In this document: piece by piece, positions 58,785 to 64,000 of the stretch
How the letters are laid out: each line of letters begins with the position of its first letter
How positions within the stretch are numbered: position 1 is the first letter of the stretch
Assembly (NCBI GenBank): GCA_031002005.1
Contig: JARYHS010013631.1
Span: forward strand, 66,461,832 to 66,525,831
Length of the DNA stretch: 64,000 nt
Reading direction: 5' to 3'
DNA from: Vandiemenella viatica
Lineage: Eukaryota; Arthropoda; Insecta; Orthoptera; Morabidae
Made by a program: the position numbers and the translations under genes
The notes under the pieces: generated by a model
Told to the model about the DNA's origin: nothing
Databases searched by the model: none
What the model saw: the letters and a program-made list of their open reading frames with translations, nothing else

Positions 58785-58817
<33 letters not shown>
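58641..58817 (+). repeat. Penelope-like 3' region with polyadenylate tract
   Basis: AATAAA at 58777-58782 is followed after about five bases by a run of 30 A (58788-58817). This resembles a retroposed polyadenylated 3' end on the plus strand. Confidence 0.6.
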
Positions 58818-58819
<2 letters not shown>

Positions 58820-59139
58820 TTCGGCTGACATCTTCCACGTTTCTGCGACTGGTTTCTACAAATATGTTAATGATTTTCAGATTTATGCCTTTTAACCTCC
58901 ATCTTCACTTCCCGCAATGATGTTTTTCCCGCACTGTGAGCTGCCAGCCGGGCCTGCCTACTCAGTTGGCTGCCAGCTTCCATCATTCTATTGCCGACGA
59001 AGAGCTGTAAGCCTAAAAATTTCATTTTCTTTGTGCGTATGTGTTTTTTGTGTGTGTTGACACCACAGGACTCCTCCTCTATGGTAAGTGGTGCTTTTCT
59101 ATGAACCAAACATTCAATATATATATATATATATATATA
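58818..59139. repeat. Penelope-like terminal region and AT microsatellite
   Basis: 59060-59095 has CCTCCTCTATGGTAAGTGGTG, sharing the GGTAAGTGGTG motif of 50893. An (AT)n run follows at 59118-59139. Confidence 0.45.
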
Positions 59140-59474
59140 GCAGGTATTCCATCATTATCACTACACATCGTAAATGTATGCAGCTCACACGAAGACATCG
59201 ATAGTGGAGAAATTAAAATTCAACAATCAATCAACGCTCTTTCTGACTGGTTGAGGAAATGGAGCATCAAGTTAATCACATTGAAATGTGAGGCCTAAAT
59301 TTTTACACTCCAGCAACCAGAAAACCTTCAGAATCTGAATATTAACAGCAAGGAAATATGAAGGCATCTGGCAGATAAAGCAATAAAATATCTAGGACTT
59401 AACATGGATGAAAAACTCATGTAGAAATACTATATCAACCATAATTTAACTGAAGCCTATGGTCTTACATTTGA

Positions 59475-60168
59475 GAGGGCAGTCAAAAGAAACCAAACTA
59501 TTTTTAAATTCATGTGTTTAAATTTTGGAGAAAATACAATCAATCCCCTTTAAAGTACTCTACATTTTAACTGATATACTTGTGCAATCTTTTATTCTAT
59601 AGTTTAAAGCATTTTGCCTTTCGGTATCTCAGTCGTTCTTTTCTTCACCTTATTTACGTTGGAAACCCCTTTTTTATATCTCTTTTCATTCAAAAGAATA
59701 AAAAAGAAGTCAGAGGGGGCAAGGTCTGGTGAATAGGGGGATGGGGGGAGGTGGGGCACAAGGGCCATGTCATCTTCCCCCACCCCTTCAAAAATCGGCC
59801 ACAGAGAGGGCTGTGTGTAAAGGGGCATTGTTATGACAGAAGAACAAGTCACCTGACTGCTACAAATCAAGCCTTTTCTGTCACACATTGTTACGAAATC
59901 TTTTCAAAACATCCAGGTAAAAGGTCTGGTTAACCATCTGACCCTGTCGAACAAACTCTGAATCAACAACTTCTCATACATCGAAGAAATAAATAAGCAT
60001 TGTCCTGATGTTTGATTTCAATTGTCTTGCTTTCTTGCAGCAAGGCGAGTTCAGAGTCTGTCATTGGCTTGATTGTTGCTTCGTTTCAGGGTCATAACCA
60101 GAGCATCAGGATTCGTTACATGTGATGAGCTTGAAGAATAAGCAAAACACAACACGCTTCTTATCAAG
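59475..60168 (-). mobile_element. mariner-like fragment inserted in the Jockey remnant
   Basis: The left end GAGAGGGCAGTCAAAAGAAA (about 59472-59491) resembles a mariner terminus. The minus strand codes YSPDLAPSDFFFILLNEKRY (59745-59685), the third catalytic block, preceded by a degraded second block. The right end is not defined. Confidence 0.6.
59604..59888 (-). pseudogene. mariner transposase fragment
   Basis: A 94-residue frame: GLICSSQVTCSSVITMPLYT (degraded SGxxxFHHDNAPxHT, second aspartate lost), then PPSPYSPDLAPSDFFFIL with the third aspartate intact, then KKGVSNVNKVKKRTTEIPKG. Not functional. Confidence 0.65.
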
Positions 60169-60560
60169 GCAAGAATTTAGCAACTACACTTCTAAATAAG
60201 AGTAGCTCCCTCAGATTTCGAAGCAGTCTACTACTCTATAAATCACTGAACTACTCTGCCACTCATATGCTTCCGCCATATAGTGTACTGCTGCTCCTTC
60301 CAAACTACAATCCTTTCAAAACAAGTTCCTTCAAAGGGTTCTAAAAGTATACTACTTTCTGCATAACTCACAACTCTACAGAAATAGAGAAAACGATCTC
60401 CCAACAGTTAAAACTTACATCATCAAACCAACAGAAATCTTGCTGCACAATCTAAATACTATTTCAGGAGAACTGTTTTGCAGTCTAAATAGGAGATTAA
60501 ACAGTACAACCCCAACTCAAAACATATCGTCTTTCACAAGGCATTGTAAGTGAAGATGAA

Positions 60561-61248
60561 CATGATGCCAGATGATTCTCCTTGGATACTTCGAATTTAC
60601 AATTAATATTTTTTAAATCTTATAATATCAATATGTTCAACACCCAACTGTAATATTACTTAGATACTGAGGAATCCAAATGAATTGCCCTCAGATCAAG
60701 GCTGCAATTAGATCTGTAACTAAACAGAGAACAAAAATTTGTATAGCATGAATGTATTGCTGGCAGATTTAAAATAAACCAAATAACACCAAAAAAAAGG
60801 GAATTTATTATACTTCTACAATCTAGCTGATGCTCTAACACTGAAGTTTGAAGTGAATTTACACTGAATGTCCTGAAAATAGTAGCTTCAATGAGTGTAT
60901 TGAATAGGATGTCAATAGATTTGGTAAACACACCTGTAATAAAAAACAATGGTTTTGTTGGCCTCTTCTGGAACTGTAATCTATCCTGGATGTAGTGATG
61001 TACAGTATACCCAGTAATATTTCAAGTGTATATCATGTCAGATTGACTGAACACACATTGATCTGACAAAAGAATATTGAATAACGGTGACAATGAAACT
61101 GCTATTAAGCAATCAAAATAAGATAGGACTGGGAAAATAAACCATCACTTATCACAAATGAAGGCAGGAGGGCTAGACAAACAAAAAAAAAACACATTTT
61201 ACCATATTATTAAAAATGTAGTACACTTTTTTTTGTGATGGATTGTGT
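60561..61248. other. no gene; dispersed-repeat fragment
   Basis: AT-rich DNA with a minus-strand copy of the dispersed repeat (GCCTTCATTTGTGATAAGTG, then GGTTTATTTTCCC) at 61130-61172. Confidence 0.4.
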
Positions 61249-61564
61249 ATGAGGTCCAATCAAAAATAACAGGCAGGAAATGTTTTTTCCTTAACGAATT
61301 TTTATTTATTAATAATGATCAATTTTTCCCCCTTAAAAGTAATTCCCCTCAGATAAAATGCACTTGTGCCAGTGCTTTTTCCAATCTTGGAAGCACTTCT
61401 GCAATTCACTTTTCAGTATAACATTCATTTCCTTCAACGATTCAATTTTTATCTCATCAATGGCAGTAAAACTTGTCCTTTTAGTGTTCTCTTCAGCCTC
61501 AGGAACAGAAAGAAGTCACAGAGGACCATGTCGGCTGAATACGGTGGCTGAGGCAAATGACAGT

Positions 61565-61609
<45 letters not shown>

Positions 61610-62440
61610 AAAAAAATCACAAATAACCAGTGAGATGTGGGGGGAGGGGCATTATCGTGACACAATTTCAATGGTTTTGCCACAATTCTGGGCGTTTTTA
61701 GCGGATTGCTTCATGCAAATGGCGCATAACTTCCAGGTAATATTCCTTATTAACAGTATGACGATTTGGCAAGAACTCATGATGCGTGATGCCATTGAAA
61801 TCAAAGAAAACTGTGAGGAGAACCATCACATTTGATCAAAGATGTCATATTTTTTTTAGTCTTTGTTCTTCAGGCAGCTTCATCGCCTTGCAATTGACTA
61901 TGCCCATACACCCATGTTTCATCGCCTGTTATGACCATTTTAAGAAGTTCTTGATCATTGTTGACTTCATTCAGCAATTCCTGAGCGATGTCTATGCAAC
62001 ACTGTTTTTGGTAGAAATTCAGCAATTATGAAACAAACTTTGCTGCCTCACATTTCATGCCCAAATCATCTGTAATTGCTTGTCACGAGCGAAATGATAT
62101 TCTGACATCATCAGCAACCTCTCTAATAGTGATGTTGCAATTTTCCAGAATTATCTTTTTTTTCACTTGTTTGATGTTGTTTGTTGGTTGTTGATGTGTT
62201 AGGGCTTCCAGGCCAATCTTCATCTTCAATGTCTTCATGGCCCTCTTTGAAATGTCTGTACCATTTGTAAACTGTTATTTTACTCATAGTAGATTCGCTA
62301 CTGTTAACATTTTGAATGTGGTACTGCACTTTATTGCATTTCTGAAGCAAAATTTGCACACAAACACACACTTAACCTTTTTCACTGTTGAAAATAAACT
62401 AAACATTCAAAATGGCTGCCAACTGCAGCATAACTTCAGG
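61249..62440 (-). mobile_element. mariner-like element, decayed
   Basis: The left end GAGGTCCAATCAAAAATAAC at 61249 is mariner-like. The transposase on the minus strand extends to about 62400. The right terminal repeat was not identified. Confidence 0.65.
61330..62400 (-). pseudogene. mariner transposase, expanded T tract
   Basis: N-terminal part (62371-62123): LLQKCNKVQYHIQNV, then TVYKWYRHFKEGHEDIEDED. Middle: ISFRSCQAITDDLGMKCEAA, then ELLNEVNNDQELLKMVITGD with DETWVYG (first catalytic aspartate, about 61950-61900), then VFFDFNGITHHEFLPN and VNKEYYLEVMRHLHEAIR. Where the second catalytic block should be there is a run of 41 T on the plus strand (61566-61606). After it the reading matches the C-terminal region (KDKFYCH, then LEKALAQVHFI). 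Frameshifts and stops abound. Confidence 0.75.
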
Positions 62441-62639
62441 CAGATGTGTACCAATAAAATAAAAATTAAAAATCGTATTTATAAAGCCCACTAAATTAAA
62501 AAATTTCAGTTTTTTGTTTTTATTTTTTATTATTGTTCTGCTGGTATATCATGAATGGAATCAGGGAGCGTATAACTTTAAAATGTTCTTGTGCTTAATC
62601 ATAGAACAAAAATCAAAATTATCATCTATTCTGTGTAGA
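62441..62639. other. no feature seen
   Basis: AT-rich spacer. Confidence 0.3.
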
Positions 62640-63600
62640 ATGTTTATTAAATAGTTAGAAAGACAAATGTTCGGTTATGTAGGAGGAAATTAGCAAATCA
62701 AATAATAAAACAAATATTGTTTGGAATGCTATTAAAAGTAAAACCAATGTATCGTCCTCTGAACCAGTCACTTTAAACATTAATAAGAATGTTGTAGCTG
62801 ACCCAGGATCCGTAGTAGGATCTGCTTTTAATAACTACTTGCTGTTAGTTGCGAATAAGCTGAAAATTTCTTTTAAGTGATGAAGATCCCTTAACAATAT
62901 TTAAATCACTGTCATAAAAAAGAGAAAGTAATTATCTGTTTTCCTCATGGAAAGAAGAATTAAACAAAAAAGGCAAATCATATCCTCCAAAATTAAAAGT
63001 CTTTGGTTATGATGAAGTGACCATTCAAAATCTGAAACATTATATAGATCTGCAAATTTAGCAGTTATATTTATAACTGCTCTTTAGAAGTAGATATATT
63101 TCCTAACCTATTTTACTGGTAGACGTCAATAATCAAACCAATTTATGAGAACTTTAGGAACTTATCACGTCTACCAGAATTTTCAAAGATATTTGCAAAA
63201 TCAATTTGTAAAGGACTTACCCACTTCAACATGATAACTAATTAGTTCGAAAATTTCAGTTTGATTTAACACAGTTTGCTAGTTTTGTTTTTAGAAAATA
63301 CATGGAAGCAATTGATAAAAAAAAGGGAAATTACTAAGCAATACTCTGTGATATAGCAAAGATCTTTCATTGGATTATCAGGTGCTTTTGGATGAATCAG
63401 GCCACTACTATTCTTAGTGGAAGTTCAGCATTTTGATATAAATTGTGCCCAGAAAATAGAAAACAATGTGCCCCACAAAGATTGTAAATACAGGCATGGT
63501 TATAAACACAGAAAAGAAAATAGTAAAAAAATGGTTTCCCTTAAGGATCATTTCTTGGTCCTCTGCTGTTCCTAATACTCATAAATGATTCCGAATAAAT
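62640..63600 (+). pseudogene. non-LTR reverse-transcriptase remnant
   Basis: NIVWNAIKSKTNVSSSEPVT (62715-62775) and ADPGSVVGSAFNNYLL (62800-62845) form the linker before the palm. After decayed sequence, QGSFLGPLLFLILINDSE (63545-63598) is the motif B region. The style matches family A (linker TIWNIIKSN at 1655). It ends abruptly before FADD. Confidence 0.6.
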
Positions 63601-63689
63601 CTTTACTTTTAAAAAAACTTGACAAACTCCTAAAAACTGCAACTTACATTCAAAATAAAATAACCAAGTCCTTCAATGTCATTCACTGC

Positions 63690-63905
63690 TTGGAAATAGT
63701 AATCCTTCCACAAGTGCAGAAGGTACTTAAGGCAAGAAAAAAAGGGGCCATTTTATGAATTATTTGTTGCACGCGTTGACAACAGTTTGGAGTGATATGG
63801 GGAAACCATGGGAACCCCAAATCTGGATGCCCGGATAGGGATTCGAACCGCCGTCCTTCCGAATGCAAAGCCAGGGCACTAACCGATCAATCACCACGCT
63901 CGGTA
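63690..63905 (-). repeat. tRNA-derived SINE, copy 2
   Basis: Minus strand from 63903: CGAGCGTGGTGATTGATCGG then TTAGTGCCC (A-box region), CATTCGGAAGGACGGCGG, and GGTTCGAATCCC (a perfect B box, 63838-63849). The body is GGGCATCCAGATTTGGGGTT and CCATATCACTCC. It matches copy 1 at 58240 and resembles the abundant SINE family I recall from grasshoppers. Confidence 0.8.
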
Positions 63906-64000
63906 TAAATCCTATTTCAACACCTGTCTGTTAGTTTGTGGAATTTACAGTTAGTCAAATATGTTTAGACGTAAAACGTGAACAGTAAAATTTGTCGTTA

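Larger units (their letters stand above)
59140..60560 (+). pseudogene. Jockey-type RT C-terminal half, split by a mariner
   Basis: Left part (59180-59460): QQSINALSDWLRKWSIKLIT, then AIKYLGLNMDEKL, then NHNLTEAY. Right part (60170-60450): SSLRFRSSLLLYKSLNYSAT, then NPFKTSSFKGF, corresponding to the LLYKSILRPLLTYA and LQxxQNKxLRxI region of Jockey elements. The mariner at about 59475-60168 sits between them. Confidence 0.65.

Noticed and set aside
1..64000. CRISPR arrays, bacterial operons, ribosome-binding sites
   Set aside because: The sequence is animal nuclear DNA. The tandem arrays have ~133-162 bp units without spacers, so they are satellite-like, not CRISPR.

Overview
The window is AT-rich, intron-poor-looking eukaryotic DNA dominated by decayed transposable elements. 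It contains non-LTR retrotransposons with AP-endonuclease/RT domains, Penelope-like elements with a GIY-YIG domain, mariner/Tc1 and hAT elements, one Mutator-like fragment and tRNA-derived SINEs. That mixture points to a large insect genome. The SINE type and the Tc1 and CR1-like families look most like an orthopteran (grasshopper or locust), but the species assignment is inference.

The only host coding sequence I can support is three short terminal exons on the minus strand (31253-31033, 15827-15595 and 14467-14145). Each has a canonical polypyrimidine-AG acceptor, the same intron phase (two bases complete a split codon) and one pair of C2H2 fingers with identical spacing, and each ends in its own stop. 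This is the layout of mutually exclusive 3' exons of a BTB-zinc-finger gene. The VSNRWHH and TRRDNMKAH motifs of the 14-kb exon match what I remember of fruitless. The BTB exons would lie upstream, beyond position 64000 in window coordinates, and are not seen.

Layout. 0-3.6 kb: two non-LTR remnants in opposite orientation. 4.0-6.35 kb: a mariner-like element with long terminal repeats, split by a hAT-like fragment. 6.4-10.5 kb: quiet DNA with an unusual hairpin at 8.9-9.2 kb. 10.5-13.1 kb: a CR1-like element and a hAT MITE. 14-31.3 kb: the zinc-finger exons, with transposon debris in the introns. 31.3-44.7 kb: a CR1-like copy with a paralogous unfilled site, a Tc1 element with target duplication, a deleted mariner, an inverted repeat and a short minisatellite. 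44.8-50.2 kb: a 5.4-kb hAT element with an 8-bp target duplication that carries an 11-unit tandem array. 50.9-55.9 kb: a Penelope-like element with an inverted 5' part, split by a 2.46-kb hAT element that itself carries two MITEs. 56.4-64 kb: further CR1/Jockey, Penelope, mariner and SINE pieces.

All transposon genes seen carry stops, frameshifts or lost catalytic residues, so none is expected to be active. Boundaries are exact where terminal repeats and target duplications are seen, and approximate elsewhere.
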